Assembly (NCBI RefSeq): GCF_020164745.1
Contig: NZ_JAIUGV010000020.1
Location: forward strand, 28,565-92,564
Direction: 5' to 3'
Length of the DNA: 64,000 nucleotides
Origin: Mesorhizobium sp. ES1-4
GTDB lineage: Bacteria > Pseudomonadota > Alphaproteobacteria > Rhizobiales > Rhizobiaceae
In this document: positions 16,787 to 25,245 of the stretch, piece after piece
Layout of the letters: each line of letters starts with the position of its first letter
Position numbering within the stretch: the stretch's first letter is position 1
Position numbers and translations under genes: made by a program
Notes under the pieces: model-generated
Seen by the model: the letters and a program-made list of their open reading frames with translations, nothing else
Database searches by the model: none
Told to the model about the DNA's origin: nothing

Positions 16787-18115
16787 TTACACCCGGTAAT
16801 ACCGGTTGGCGCGCTTCTCGGCTTCTTCCATTGCCTCCTGTGGAGTCGCCCGACCGGTCACCGCCTTGGCGAACATGTCGACCAGCACATAGTCGGCCAT
16901 GGTCGCGGCCGAAGCGTAACCGAGCGGCCCGGCGTAGCCGTTGTTGCGCAGTGTTGCGGACGCTTTGGCATAGGGCGCATAGTTCGGATCGGCCTTCCAG
17001 ATCGGATTGTCGTCGTAGGCCTTCAAGGTCTGGCAGCAATAGCCGGAAGAGCCCTTGATCCATTCCGACATCTGCGGTTCCTCGAACATGAACTGCAGAT
17101 AGGCCTTGGCCGCGTTCGGATAGGGCGTGTAGTTGAAGATCACCGCCGAGGTAACCTGGTAAAGCTCCACGGCCTTGCCAATCGGACCGATCGGCAAGCT
17201 GGCCGTGCGGATGTCCTTGGCCATTTCAGCCAGCTTGGGATCATTATCCTTGTTGATCCTGGCCGTTTCATAGGCCGAGATGCCGTTGGCGATAACGGAC
17301 AACTCGCCGGCGAGGAAGGCGCGGTTGTTGTTCACGTCGAGCCAGCTTTCGGTGCCAGGGATGAAGGTCTTGTAAAGCGCCTGAGCATATTCGATCGCCT
17401 TAAGCGTCTCGGGACTGTTGATCACCACCTTGCTGTTCTCGTCGACCATCTTGCCGCCATGGCTCCATAAGAGCCAGTGGGCGTAATTGTTGCCGTCGCC
17501 AACGCCGTGGCCATGGGTGAAGCCGGCCGGATGTCCTTTGGCCTGCACGGCCTTGCACAATTCGAGGAAGCTGTTGGTGTCCTTCGGGAACTCGGAGAAG
17601 CCGGCCTCCTTGACCCAGCTCTCGCGGTAAACGATGGCGTTGCCTATGGTGGCCAGCGGCAGCCCGATGAATTTGCCGTCCTTCGTGGCGTAGCTCTTCG
17701 GGCCCTCGTGCCAGCCGCCATATTTCTTCCCCAGATAATCACCGAGATCGGTCACATCGAGGAGCTTTTCGGGGTATTGGAAGGGATCGTCGAACCAGAC
17801 GAACATCAGGTCGGGACCCGAGCCGACATTGGCGGCGACCGCCGCCTTGGGGCGAATGTCCTCCCAGCTCTCCTTGTCGACGCGCACCTCGACACCTGTG
17901 GAATCGGTGAATTTCTTCGTCAGCGCCAGCCAGGCGTTCTCATCGCCCTGAACAAACGGCGACCAGCGAAGGAGCCTGAGCTTGGCGCCCTTTTCGGGCG
18001 TGTATTTCGGCGCATCCTGGGCAAAGGCGGAGGTGCCAAGCAGCCGGCTACCGATTGCTCCGGCAGCCGCAGCACCGGCGCTGGTGCGCATCACGTCTCG
18101 TCTGGTGTATCTCAT
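16787..18115 (-). CDS. Sugar ABC transporter solute-binding protein with Tat-like signal
   Basis: 442 residues from the ATG at 18115, preceded by an excellent AGGAGGAAAT ribosome site. The N-terminus MRYTRRDVMRTSAG carries a twin-arginine pattern and an Ala-rich hydrophobic segment ending at AFAQ. The mature protein belongs to the CUT1 extracellular binding-protein family (COG1653-like), with NAWLALTKKFTDSTGVEV at the start and a YLQFMFEEPQMSEWI segment near the end. It captures a carbohydrate or polyol in the periplasm for the adjacent permeases. The longer frame to 18157 is rejected. Confidence 0.9.
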   Translation of the reverse strand: MRYTRRDVMRTSAGAAAAGAIGSRLLGTSAFAQDAPKYTPEKGAKLRLLRWSPFVQGDENAWLALTKKFTDSTGVEVRVDKESWEDIRPKAAVAANVGSGPDLMFVWFDDPFQYPEKLLDVTDLGDYLGKKYGGWHEGPKSYATKDGKFIGLPLATIGNAIVYRESWVKEAGFSEFPKDTNSFLELCKAVQAKGHPAGFTHGHGVGDGNNYAHWLLWSHGGKMVDENSKVVINSPETLKAIEYAQALYKTFIPGTESWLDVNNNRAFLAGELSVIANGISAYETARINKDNDPKLAEMAKDIRTASLPIGPIGKAVELYQVTSAVIFNYTPYPNAAKAYLQFMFEEPQMSEWIKGSSGYCCQTLKAYDDNPIWKADPNYAPYAKASATLRNNGYAGPLGYASAATMADYVLVDMFAKAVTGRATPQEAMEEAEKRANRYYRV

Positions 18116-18153
18116 TGCTATTTCCTCCTGTTTGATTGGCTGACCCGGGATAC

Positions 18154-19209
18154 TCAAAGCCGGCGCCCCGTCTCTGCGTCAAAGAGATGGACCAAGTTCG
18201 GCTCGGCGGCGAGCCTGATGGTTTGGCCCGGCTCGAACGGGTGGCGCTCCCGGAAGTTCGCGACGATCTCTTCGCCGCCAGGCGCGCGGCCGATGATCTG
18301 CAACTCCGACCCGGTTGGTTCGACCACCGAGATGGTGACGGGAAAGCCCTGGTCGGACAGGCGCAGATGCTCTGGCCGGATGCCAAGCACCACCCGACCG
18401 CCGTTCAGGCCTTTCGGCGTCTGCGGCAAGTGTACGGCGACGTCGCCGCTGCCTTCGAAGCCGCCGGCGCCAATGCGCCCTGTCAGCATGTTCATGGCTG
18501 GCGAGCCGATGAACATCGCGACGAAAAGATTGTCCGGGCGGTCATAGAGGTCGAGCGGGCGTCCGATCTGCTCCACATTGCCATCATGCATGACAACGAT
18601 CTTGTCGGCCATTGTCATCGCCTCGATCTGGTCGTGCGTGACATAGATGGTGGTGGTCTTCAGGCGCTGGTGCAGTTCCTTGATCTCTGCGCGCATCTGC
18701 ACGCGCAGCTTGGCATCGAGATTGGAGAGTGGCTCGTCGAACAAAAACACCTGCGGGTCGCGAACGATCGCCCGGCCCATCGCCACGCGCTGCCGCTGCC
18801 CGCCCGAAAGCTGCCGGGGATAGCGCGACAGAAGCGGGGTGAGGTTGAGAATTTCCGCGGCACGATCGACCTTGGCATCGCTCTCCTGCTTCGAGACACG
18901 CTTCAACATCAGCGAGAACGCCATGTTCTCACGCACGGTCATATGCGGATAAAGCGCGTAATTCTGGAACACCATGGCAATGTCGCGCTCCTTGGGAGCG
19001 ACTGTGTTGACAATGCGCCCACCAATCGCGACTTCGCCGCGCGTGATGCCTTCGAGGCCCGCAATCATGCGTAACAGCGTCGACTTCCCACAGCCCGAAG
19101 GGCCGACCAACGTGACGAACTCGCCGTCTTCTATGTCGATGCCGACGCCATGCAGGATCTCGGCGGCGCCGAAGGATTTGTAGACATCGCGGATCGCAAC
19201 GGATGCCAT
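18154..19209 (-). CDS. Sugar ABC transporter ATP-binding protein, UgpC/MalK type
   Basis: 351 residues from the ATG at 19209 with a GGGAGGAAAT ribosome site; the upstream open frame to 19668 is not coding. Walker A GPSGCGKST, signature LSGGQRQR, Walker B FLFDEPLSNLD and the switch HDQIEAMTM are intact, and the C-terminal regulatory (TOBE) domain is present. First gene of the four-gene operon, 38 bases before the binding-protein gene. A perfect 14-bp LacI-type palindrome lies about 90 bases upstream. Confidence 0.92.
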   Translation of the reverse strand: MASVAIRDVYKSFGAAEILHGVGIDIEDGEFVTLVGPSGCGKSTLLRMIAGLEGITRGEVAIGGRIVNTVAPKERDIAMVFQNYALYPHMTVRENMAFSLMLKRVSKQESDAKVDRAAEILNLTPLLSRYPRQLSGGQRQRVAMGRAIVRDPQVFLFDEPLSNLDAKLRVQMRAEIKELHQRLKTTTIYVTHDQIEAMTMADKIVVMHDGNVEQIGRPLDLYDRPDNLFVAMFIGSPAMNMLTGRIGAGGFEGSGDVAVHLPQTPKGLNGGRVVLGIRPEHLRLSDQGFPVTISVVEPTGSELQIIGRAPGGEEIVANFRERHPFEPGQTIRLAAEPNLVHLFDAETGRRL

Positions 19210-19299
19210 CGATTTCCTCCCGAGCGATGAGACGCCTGCAGGAAGACGTCCACCCTTACGTATGCAGCTTCCAGTCTTGCCGCGCCCTCCCATCTGAAG

Positions 19300-19313
19300 T
19301 GGTAGCGCTACCA
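19300..19313. promoter_or_regulatory. Perfect palindromic operator, LacI/GalR type
   Basis: TGGTAGCGCTACCA is a perfect 14-bp palindrome with the central CG pair typical of LacI-family operators. It lies about 90 bases before the first gene of the sugar ABC operon and just downstream of a TTTACA box on the minus strand, so a bound repressor would overlap the promoter. No lacI-type gene is in the window. Confidence 0.65.
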
Positions 19314-19417
19314 GCAGTGCGTGTAAAGCACGGCCTGAGCTTGCCCGGCCACAATGATCTAGATCGAATTTCCGATATTTCGAGAGGCGCTCGCCGGTCA
19401 GCACAGACGCACCAAAT

Positions 19418-19442
19418 GGAACCCTCAGCGGCAATCGGAGTT
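19418..19442 (+). promoter_or_regulatory. RpoE2/EcfG-type promoter of the 59-residue protein
   Basis: GGAAC-N16-AGTT, 51 bases before the ATG at 19493. Confidence 0.5.
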
Positions 19443-19492
19443 GATCGAAAACATCCGGGGGGTTCCCCGGGGGCAACGGGGAGGATTGCGGC

Positions 19493-19672
19493 ATGGGTGT
19501 CATTGGCAAGTTCTTCGTAGGGCTGTTCGGCAGCAAGTCATCGTCAACCGAGAGCAGTGGCGACATGCGGAAGGCGACCGGTGCTGGTCCGGCACTGGCG
19601 GCACACTCAAAGGATGCCAAAACATCCGCAGCAAGCGGACAAAACGTAAAAGCAGGCAGCAAATCCAAGTAA
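19493..19672 (+). CDS. Small hypothetical protein (59 residues)
   Basis: Begins MGVIGKFFVGLFGSKSSS and ends in a Lys-rich tail GQNVKAGSKSK. A GGGGAGG ribosome site lies 8 bases before the ATG, and a stress-type promoter precedes it. The short hydrophobic, amphipathic N-terminus suggests membrane association, but this is inference. Function unknown. Confidence 0.6.
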   Translation: MGVIGKFFVGLFGSKSSSTESSGDMRKATGAGPALAAHSKDAKTSAASGQNVKAGSKSK

Positions 19673-19703
19673 TGACAATTTCAGCAAACCCGCGGCATTG
19701 TAG

Positions 19704-20040
19704 ATGGATTGCGACAACCCGGTGCACGAGCCAGTGGATCAAGGCCATTTCGATTGTCGGATTGATACCAACTCCGCTGCGGCGAAATGCTGGCGAGGAC
19801 CGCACAGCAGGGAGAACGAGCCGGACTCCTTCATGTGGATCTCGACCGCAGCAGATCAACGAACGCTCGGACACACGGCCGGCGACGCCATGTTGACGCA
19901 CGCTTCGAAGATCATCATGGCCGATGCCGGACATGCCGACTTCGTCGCGCGCATTGGCGGCGACGAGTTCGTGGATCATTTGCGGCACGGCGCGACGACG
20001 CCGAGTTGCATCCGCTGCACTCCTGGACTAAGCGCGGGCC
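19704..20040 (+). pseudogene. Remnant of a diguanylate cyclase (GGDEF) domain
   Basis: Two frames together encode a GGDEF fragment: GLLHVDLDR in one frame, then TLGHTAGDAMLTHASKIIMADAGHADFVARIGGDEFVD in another. The GGDEF signature itself is intact, but the domain lacks its beginning and end and is shifted at about 19850 and again after GGDEFVD. It cannot make an active enzyme. Confidence 0.7.
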
Positions 20041-20499
20041 TTGGTGGAACCGCGCGGTGCGCGTTTGCATGGCCGCGATGACTGACCTGAGGAGGCCGAC
20101 GGCGCTCCAGGTGGCTGCCAAGGAAGGGGCGAAGTTGCTCCCTGATCAAAGCCTTGTCGGTGCGACGGGACAAACATCTTGGTGAGCCCGCTAGCGGTGG
20201 GACAGGCGAGACTTTTGGCCGTTCCGCGAGCTCGGGGGACTCTCGCGAGTTGAAATGCAATGCTGGGGCTTCATGCCGGAAACGGCGTCTGCGGCGCTCG
20301 GGCGTCGCGCCCCAGGGACCCTGGATAAGCGACGTCAATCTATCCACTTCATCAGGGTGTCGGAATCGGCACTGGCGCGGCCACAAGCCGAGCTGGGAGC
20401 GGCTGTCCGCCTGATCGACGGAAGGACGGAGAGACTTACGATTTCACGCAACCAAGTCGATTTGCCGGCATTGATGTCTGTAAGCGCCGGAGGAGGCCA
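20041..20499. other. Region without a recognised gene
   Basis: Overlapping low-quality frames only. The ribosome site of the next gene (GGAGGAGG) lies at its right end. Confidence 0.4.
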
Positions 20500-20799
20500 A
20501 TGCTACATTATAGCGCGCCCCGGAAATTTGAGATCGATGACGAGGTCGCCTTAACGGGTACCGTCACCGCGATACTTGCCAGCGGACGTGCCAGAATAAG
20601 CATTCCATCGTATGGCTCGACCTATTCGGTTGACCCGCCACCCAGAACCCGCGTCGGAGATAAAGTGGTTCTCGTTGGAGACATCATCCGTATCGATCGC
20701 AAAGCCGACAGGCTGACAGTGCGGATTGACTGCGGGGGCATAATCACGGTCGAACCTTCTGCAATTACAAGGTTGAGAAAGCATCGTCGGTCGCGCTGA
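20500..20799 (+). CDS. Hypothetical beta-rich protein (99 residues)
   Basis: Begins MLHYSAPRKFEIDDEVALTGTV and contains alternating hydrophobic strands (VGDKVVLVGDIIRIDRKADRLTVRI) suggestive of a small beta-barrel. A strong GGAGGAGG ribosome site ends 4 bases before the ATG. The frame is clean, with a basic C-terminus. I do not recognise the family; there are no functional neighbours. Confidence 0.6.
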   Translation: MLHYSAPRKFEIDDEVALTGTVTAILASGRARISIPSYGSTYSVDPPPRTRVGDKVVLVGDIIRIDRKADRLTVRIDCGGIITVEPSAITRLRKHRRSR

Positions 20800-20936
20800 C
20801 GCTCACCGGGTAGCCTGCGGAGTGCGCACGATTGGTTGCCCGGTCGGATCTCTTGAGCGCCGCGCCGCAAGGAATTTTCTTTCACCCGTGTCGCTCGATC
20901 CATCAGTGATCTGCGGCGCGGTTCGCAGGTGGAGGG

Positions 20937-21101
20937 CTAGCTTTGCTCGTTGGGCTCACCAGTGTCTGCCGCACCGGCCTCCGAAAAGGAGCGGCGTCGC
21001 GATTGGCCCGTTGGTGAAAGACGGCCTTGCTCACGGCCTATTTGTTTGCCGAACTTGTACGCCAAACAGGGGGCGCCGAATTGAACGAGTAAGCGTATCA
21101 T
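20937..21101 (-). CDS. Small hypothetical protein (54 residues)
   Basis: Starts MIRLLVQFGAPCLAYKFGKQIGREQG, a hydrophobic N-terminal helix followed by a hydrophilic tail. The ATG at 21101 is chosen because AAGGAGAA lies just upstream; an ATG 21 bases earlier lacks a ribosome site. A near-perfect stress-type promoter stands 24 bases before it. Function unknown. Confidence 0.55.
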   Translation of the reverse strand: MIRLLVQFGAPCLAYKFGKQIGREQGRLSPTGQSRRRSFSEAGAADTGEPNEQS

Positions 21102-21124
21102 GAAGTTCTCCTTGCTCGCCAAGA

Positions 21125-21149
21125 AACCAGCCCTGCGCGTTTATGTTCC
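21125..21149 (-). promoter_or_regulatory. RpoE2/EcfG-type promoter of the 54-residue protein
   Basis: Minus-strand GGAAC-N16-GGTT, with a leader of roughly 15 to 20 bases before the start codon. Confidence 0.55.
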
Positions 21150-21286
21150 AGTTCATGAGGAAGCCGATGTCGGCATGGATGCGCCATGCTTCGTCGTCTC
21201 GAATTCGTGTTTTACACCGGGTGCGCCCGATAGCGGCGGCAGCATGCCTTGATCCGGAAGACAAGGATGCCCCATCAAAGCCTGGA

Positions 21287-22315
21287 CTAAACAACTAGCC
21301 TTGGCTTGCGACGTTTGGCACTCCTGAGTCCCCCGTCCGACCACTCACGTTGCGTGGAGCCCTGAAGCTGGCGCCGGATGGTAGCGTCGGCAATCACCGT
21401 ACCGAAACCTGGCTTTCGGGACTTCGGGGGAGGCGGCCCTCCAGTTTCTTCCCAGACCAGGGTGAGACCTCTGTTGTGCGGGATGTCGCTCCAGCTGATT
21501 GCGACCAGACCCGTCCGCTTAGAGAGCGATCCATGGGAAGCCGCGTTGACAGCGAGTTCATGGATAAACAAGGCGAGCGGCTGGACGGCATGCGGCGAAA
21601 GCATGATATCTGGCCCGTTCAGCAAGGATCGCGATGCTCCATAGGGCTCGAGTTGCGATTGAATTGCCTCGCGCAACGGAATGTCCTGCCAATTGCGCCG
21701 CGACAGAAGCGAGTGTGCGCGAGCCAGGGACTGGACGCGATTCTGGACAGAGGCGGCATAAAGGGCCGGGTCGTCAGATCGGGACAGGCGAACGATGCTG
21801 TCAACCAGAGCAAGCACATTGTTGGCGCGATGGTCCACCTCAAGGAGCAGCCGGTGCTCTGATGCCTCCAGAGATTGAACCCGGCGATAGTCGGTCCGAT
21901 CGATCTGCGATCCGAAATGGTAGACGAGCCGTCCACCGTCGTCGTAGATCGGGCTAAGGTGAAGTTGGTTCCAGAACGGTGCTCCGTTCTTCCGGTAATT
22001 GAGCACCTCGACGCTAACGTCGCGCTCTTCCTGTAGGCCGGCACGGATTTCGGCTACTGCGGCCGCCGATGTTGCTGGTCCCTGCAGGAAACGGCAGTTC
22101 CGGCCTAAAACTTCCTCTGCACTGTAGCCGGTCAACGTCAGGAAGGCCGGGTTTGCCAGGACGATCGGGTAATCTCTCAGGGTTGCATCCGTCACCACCA
22201 TAGGCATTCGCGTCCGCTGAAAGGCCGTGGCGGCCAGTTCTTTCCAGTCGGCAATCGCATCCGCAGTGACCGCGGCCGGCGGGTCACCGTACACGTGAAC
22301 CGTGTCTTCGCTCAT
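21287..22315 (-). CDS. LOV-domain blue-light sensor histidine kinase, HWE-related
   Basis: 342 residues from the ATG at 22315 (GGAGG 14 bases upstream). A LOV-type PAS occupies about residues 35-145: GYSAEEVLGRNCRFLQGP contains the flavin-adduct cysteine (Cys74) in its standard motif, and NYRKNGAPFWNQLHLSPI follows. The kinase part has a HisKA_2/HWE-like box with EVDHRANN (His162) and a HATPase with HELAVNAASHG and WEETGGP. LOV-HWE kinases in Caulobacter, Brucella and Rhizobium modulate the general stress response and attachment. No receiver gene is adjacent. The C-terminus after ADATIRRQL is short and basic. Confidence 0.9.
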   Translation of the reverse strand: MSEDTVHVYGDPPAAVTADAIADWKELAATAFQRTRMPMVVTDATLRDYPIVLANPAFLTLTGYSAEEVLGRNCRFLQGPATSAAAVAEIRAGLQEERDVSVEVLNYRKNGAPFWNQLHLSPIYDDGGRLVYHFGSQIDRTDYRRVQSLEASEHRLLLEVDHRANNVLALVDSIVRLSRSDDPALYAASVQNRVQSLARAHSLLSRRNWQDIPLREAIQSQLEPYGASRSLLNGPDIMLSPHAVQPLALFIHELAVNAASHGSLSKRTGLVAISWSDIPHNRGLTLVWEETGGPPPPKSRKPGFGTVIADATIRRQLQGSTQREWSDGGLRSAKRRKPRLVV

Positions 22316-22667
22316 CAGCTGCGCTATAGCCTCCAAACCCCTTGAACTTCCGCCGAGTAAAAACGTTGCAAGACGTTGTCCGGCTTCGAATATACGTCGC
22401 TTTCAGCAACCCACACGAACCTATATGGCGACTGTGCGGCCTCGATATAGGCCGTCGCAGCCGGCATTCTGGTCTGTGGGACTATCGTCCATCTCGGCTG
22501 GTGCCTTGCGCAGGGCGAAGGTCAGCACGAATAGCGCCAATCTCGCCGCGTCCGCATCAGCAGGTCTGCGGTCTCTCGTTGGCTGGCCCGGGAGCAGTCC
22601 TGCGACCGCGGGCCGTGGCTTTTGACACCGAATGCGCATCGACGAACTGCTGGAACTCGCAATCGAG
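22316..22667. other. Intergenic region between the LOV kinase and ku
   Basis: No gene recognised; the frames present are low quality. No stress-type promoter was found for the LOV kinase. Confidence 0.4.
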
Positions 22668-22896
22668 CTAAGCGCTCTTGCGCTTGGGGGAAGCCGCTTT
22701 CTGTTTTGCGGCGGTTTTTTGCGGCGCCGACAGCCCTTCCTGTTTCAGGCTCTTGCGCAGCACCTCCGCAAGACTGATGACGTTTTCCTTGGGTTGCGGG
22801 GCCGGCTTAGGCGGCTTCTTGCCCTTGCGCTTCGCATCGATCATGGCGATCAGGGCGTCTTCATAGGTGTCCTCGAACTTGGACGGATCGAAACAG
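22668..22896 (-). pseudogene. Displaced C-terminal tail of Ku (out of frame)
   Basis: One frame away from the preceding Ku coding sequence this stretch encodes FDPSKFEDTYEDALIAMID followed by a long Lys/Pro/Ala-rich basic tail ending KRKSA and a TAG. That is exactly the expected end of a rhizobial Ku protein. A single-base deletion near 22896 separates it from the upstream frame. Confidence 0.8.
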
Positions 22897-23512
22897 TCAC
22901 CTTCTTTTCGATCAGCATTTCGGCGATCTCCAGAAGCTCGGCATCGTAGTCCTCCTTCTTCAGATCGCCAAAAACGCTTTCAGCCGAAACCATCTCGTCA
23001 TGAGTTCTCAGCTCGGTCATCACCATGCCCTTGCCGTAAGGCTGGATCAAAACCTCGCGGCCGCGTTGATAAAGCACGATGCAAGAGCGGGCCGCGACCT
23101 TCTTGCTTGCCATCGCGTCACGAATGACGCTGAACGCTTCGACGGCGGTCCCGTCTGCCGGGATAAGGTAATACGGCTTCTCCAGGTAACGTGTGTCGAC
23201 GTCCGCGAGCGCCACGAACTCACCGACTTCCAGGGTGTGCTGCGAGGTCAGCTTCAGCTTCTTGATCTCGTCAGGCTCTATCCGGATGTACTCGTCCTTG
23301 TTGATTTCGAATCCCTTGACCTGATCGGCGGCATCCACTGGCTCTCCGGTGACTTCATCGGCATAGACGCTTTTGACGGGCAGACCATCCTTGCGATTCA
23401 AAATCTTGAAATGGATTTTCGAGGCCTCGGACGTGGCGCCGACGACTTTCACGGCGCACGAGACAGCACCAACCTTGAGAAAGCCCTTCCAGGCAGCGCG
23501 CGGAGCAACCAT
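22850..23512 (-). CDS. ku: Ku protein for non-homologous end joining, C-terminally truncated by a frameshift
   Basis: 220 residues: APRAAWKGFLKVGAVSCAVKV, then YIRIEPDEIKKLK and RSCIVLYQRGREVLIQP, the bacterial Ku core beta-barrel, essentially complete up to AEMLIEKKVT. There the reading frame shifts (one base missing near 22896) and 14 aberrant residues precede a stop. The lost part is the basic tail that in bacterial Ku proteins influences DNA threading and ligase recruitment. The core could still form a dimeric ring, so partial function is possible. A perfect stress-type promoter (23548-23572) precedes it. Partners in the window: the ligase at the left edge. Confidence 0.85.
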   Translation of the reverse strand: MVAPRAAWKGFLKVGAVSCAVKVVGATSEASKIHFKILNRKDGLPVKSVYADEVTGEPVDAADQVKGFEINKDEYIRIEPDEIKKLKLTSQHTLEVGEFVALADVDTRYLEKPYYLIPADGTAVEAFSVIRDAMASKKVAARSCIVLYQRGREVLIQPYGKGMVMTELRTHDEMVSAESVFGDLKKEDYDAELLEIAEMLIEKKVTVSIRPSSRTPMKTP

Positions 23513-23547
23513 CGAATTCCAGTCCCGATGAAACGTTGAGAGATCTC

Positions 23548-23572
23548 AACGGGCAGGGCAGTCAAATGTTCC
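23548..23572 (-). promoter_or_regulatory. RpoE2/EcfG promoter of ku (exact match)
   Basis: Minus-strand GGAAC-N16-CGTT, an exact match to the rhizobial general-stress consensus, 36 bases before the ku start codon. Confidence 0.75.
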
Positions 23573-23773
23573 TGGAAGCCAAAGACCGCCTGGATGAAGC
23601 ACGCCGCTGGGGTGCGGCGATGATCGCCATTTTGTCGGGCCCCATAGTCCCGACGGCGAACGATTAGGCCGCCCGGAATTTCGTTGAGCGGTATTTGCCT
23701 CCCTTTTCCGCACCGCGTCTATAAGGGGAGTCGTGCGCTCTTCCATTTCTAGCGCCATGTATTGCTCCCTGAC

Positions 23774-23798
23774 TGAACCTGAAGAGTCCGACCGCGTT
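23774..23798 (+). promoter_or_regulatory. RpoE2/EcfG-like promoter of the DUF3606-xthA unit
   Basis: TGAAC-N16-CGTT, one mismatch in the -35 (T for G), 36 bases before the DUF3606 start codon. Confidence 0.45.
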
Positions 23799-23833
23799 GT
23801 GCAGGTGTCAAAACGTGAATTTCGGAGGAAGAC

Positions 23834-24004
23834 ATGACAAGTAGTGGAGCGACGCGCGGCCGCAACCAGGACTGCGCCAGAGTTGCCGGCGGGCAGGACC
23901 ATGAAGTGAGGTACGAGGCGGGCAAGGCAGGCGCAAGAAAAGAGGCCGTGAAATCGGCGGTTAAGTCGGTGGGCAACAGCCTAAGAAGCTCGAGGACAAG
24001 CTGA
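23834..24004 (+). CDS. DUF3606 small protein, altered at the C-terminus by a frameshift
   Basis: 56 residues: the middle (RVAGGQDHEVRYEAGKAGARKEAVKSAVKSVGNS) matches the DUF3606 pattern of small rhizobial stress proteins. After VGNS the expected KKLEDKLSKK ending is found one frame over, terminating at 24015, so a single base has been lost near 23982 and the present protein ends LRSSRTS. A GGAGGAAG ribosome site precedes the ATG. It lies 32 bases before exonuclease III and is probably co-transcribed with it. Confidence 0.7.
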   Translation: MTSSGATRGRNQDCARVAGGQDHEVRYEAGKAGARKEAVKSAVKSVGNSLRSSRTS

Positions 24005-24036
24005 GCAAGAAATAAACAGGCCGGGGAGTGCCGACG

Positions 24037-24813
24037 ATGCGCATTGCCACCTTCAACGTGAATGGCGTCAACGGCCGGTTGCCGGTACTCCTCAGATGGT
24101 TGGCTGAGAGCGCCTGCGAGATCGTTTGTCTTCAGGAACTGAAAACCTCGGATGAGAAGTTTCCTGCTGAGGCGATCCGGGCGGCTGGCTATGGCGCGAT
24201 CTGGCACGGCCAGAAGTCGTACAACGGTGTGGCGATCCTCGCGCGAGGTTCGCAGCCCGTCGAGCGACGAAAGGGTCTGCCGGGAGATCCCGACGACACG
24301 CATAGCCGCTATATCGAGGCCGAGGTCAATGGATTGATTATCGGGTGTCTCTATCTGCCGAACGGCAATCCTGCGCCAGGTCCCAAATTCGACTATAAGC
24401 TCCGCTGGTTCGAACGCCTGATCGCCCACGGCAACCTCCTGCTCAAGGAGCGAGCGCCGACAATCCTTTGTGGTGACTACAACGTGGTGCCTACGCCGAT
24501 CGACGCGGTGGTCCCGGGGCGGTGGTTGGGCGATGCCGTCTATTTCCCCGAAAGCCGGGAAGCCTATGCGGCAATGCTGGAAGACGGCTGGGCCGATGCC
24601 ATCAGACACCTCCATCCCGAGAAGGGGATTTACACCTACTGGAACTTCTCCTACCGGGGCGGCTACGATCGGAGCTCCGGCTTGCGGATGGATCATCTGC
24701 TGCTCAGCCCATCGCTTGCCGGGCAGCTGCGGAATGCGGGCGTGGACGCGGAGACACGTTCCTGGGAGAAGCCGAGCGACCACGCTCCGGCCTGGATCGA
24801 AGTGGATCGGTAG
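24037..24813 (+). CDS. xthA: Exodeoxyribonuclease III
   Basis: 258 residues from the ATG at 24037 (GGGGAG 8 bases upstream). The endonuclease/exonuclease/phosphatase fold is complete: ATFNVNGV, the metal-binding Glu in LQELKT, CGDYNVVPTPIDA with the catalytic Asp and Asn, and the final SDHAPAW. It acts at abasic sites and on 3' ends in base-excision repair. Its position beside DUF3606 and opposite ku, behind stress-type promoters, suggests a stress-induced DNA-repair copy. Confidence 0.92.
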   Translation: MRIATFNVNGVNGRLPVLLRWLAESACEIVCLQELKTSDEKFPAEAIRAAGYGAIWHGQKSYNGVAILARGSQPVERRKGLPGDPDDTHSRYIEAEVNGLIIGCLYLPNGNPAPGPKFDYKLRWFERLIAHGNLLLKERAPTILCGDYNVVPTPIDAVVPGRWLGDAVYFPESREAYAAMLEDGWADAIRHLHPEKGIYTYWNFSYRGGYDRSSGLRMDHLLLSPSLAGQLRNAGVDAETRSWEKPSDHAPAWIEVDR

Positions 24814-24972
24814 GCAGACACGCCGCTGCTCAATCCGAGTGAACTGGTTCGGGCCGCAGGATCGCTCGAGCACAAGCTCGTTACGTCCGGATATGCCGGC
24901 TGCTTGAGAGCACGGATCCTGTGACACAAACATGCAGCCCCATCGCCTCCGTCAGATCCCGAGGAGCACACC

Positions 24973-25245
24973 ATGCAAGTTGTTCGTACCCAAGTTTCTT
25001 GACACTGCCGCGCCCGACGGACAGCCCATCCATCGCGTCGTATTTTGCGGCGAAGGGAGTGAGTGCGTGACGGTGGATATGGCAAATCCGGATGGCTCCG
25101 CTGCCTTCAGGGAGCATTGGACCGCGCGAAGGCGATCCTGGTCCAAACCGCCACCTTCGATCTAGCCGCCAATGACTATCACGCGAACAGCAATGGTAAT
25201 TTCGACGAAGACGCCGTGACTTCGATGAGCGATGCCGCAGGCGAT
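24973..25245 (+). pseudogene. Frameshifted small hypothetical gene
   Basis: An ATG with a GAGGAGC ribosome site is followed after two codons by a frame change into LFVPKFLDTAAPDGQPIHRVVFCGEGSECVTVDMANPDGSAAFREHW. A second shift near 25120 leads to AKAILVQTATFDLAANDYHANSNGNFDEDAV. The pieces read as one former protein of about 90 residues. Function unknown. Confidence 0.5.

Noticed and set aside
23749..24933. 394-codon minus-strand frame
   Set aside because: Antisense shadow of exonuclease III and DUF3606.
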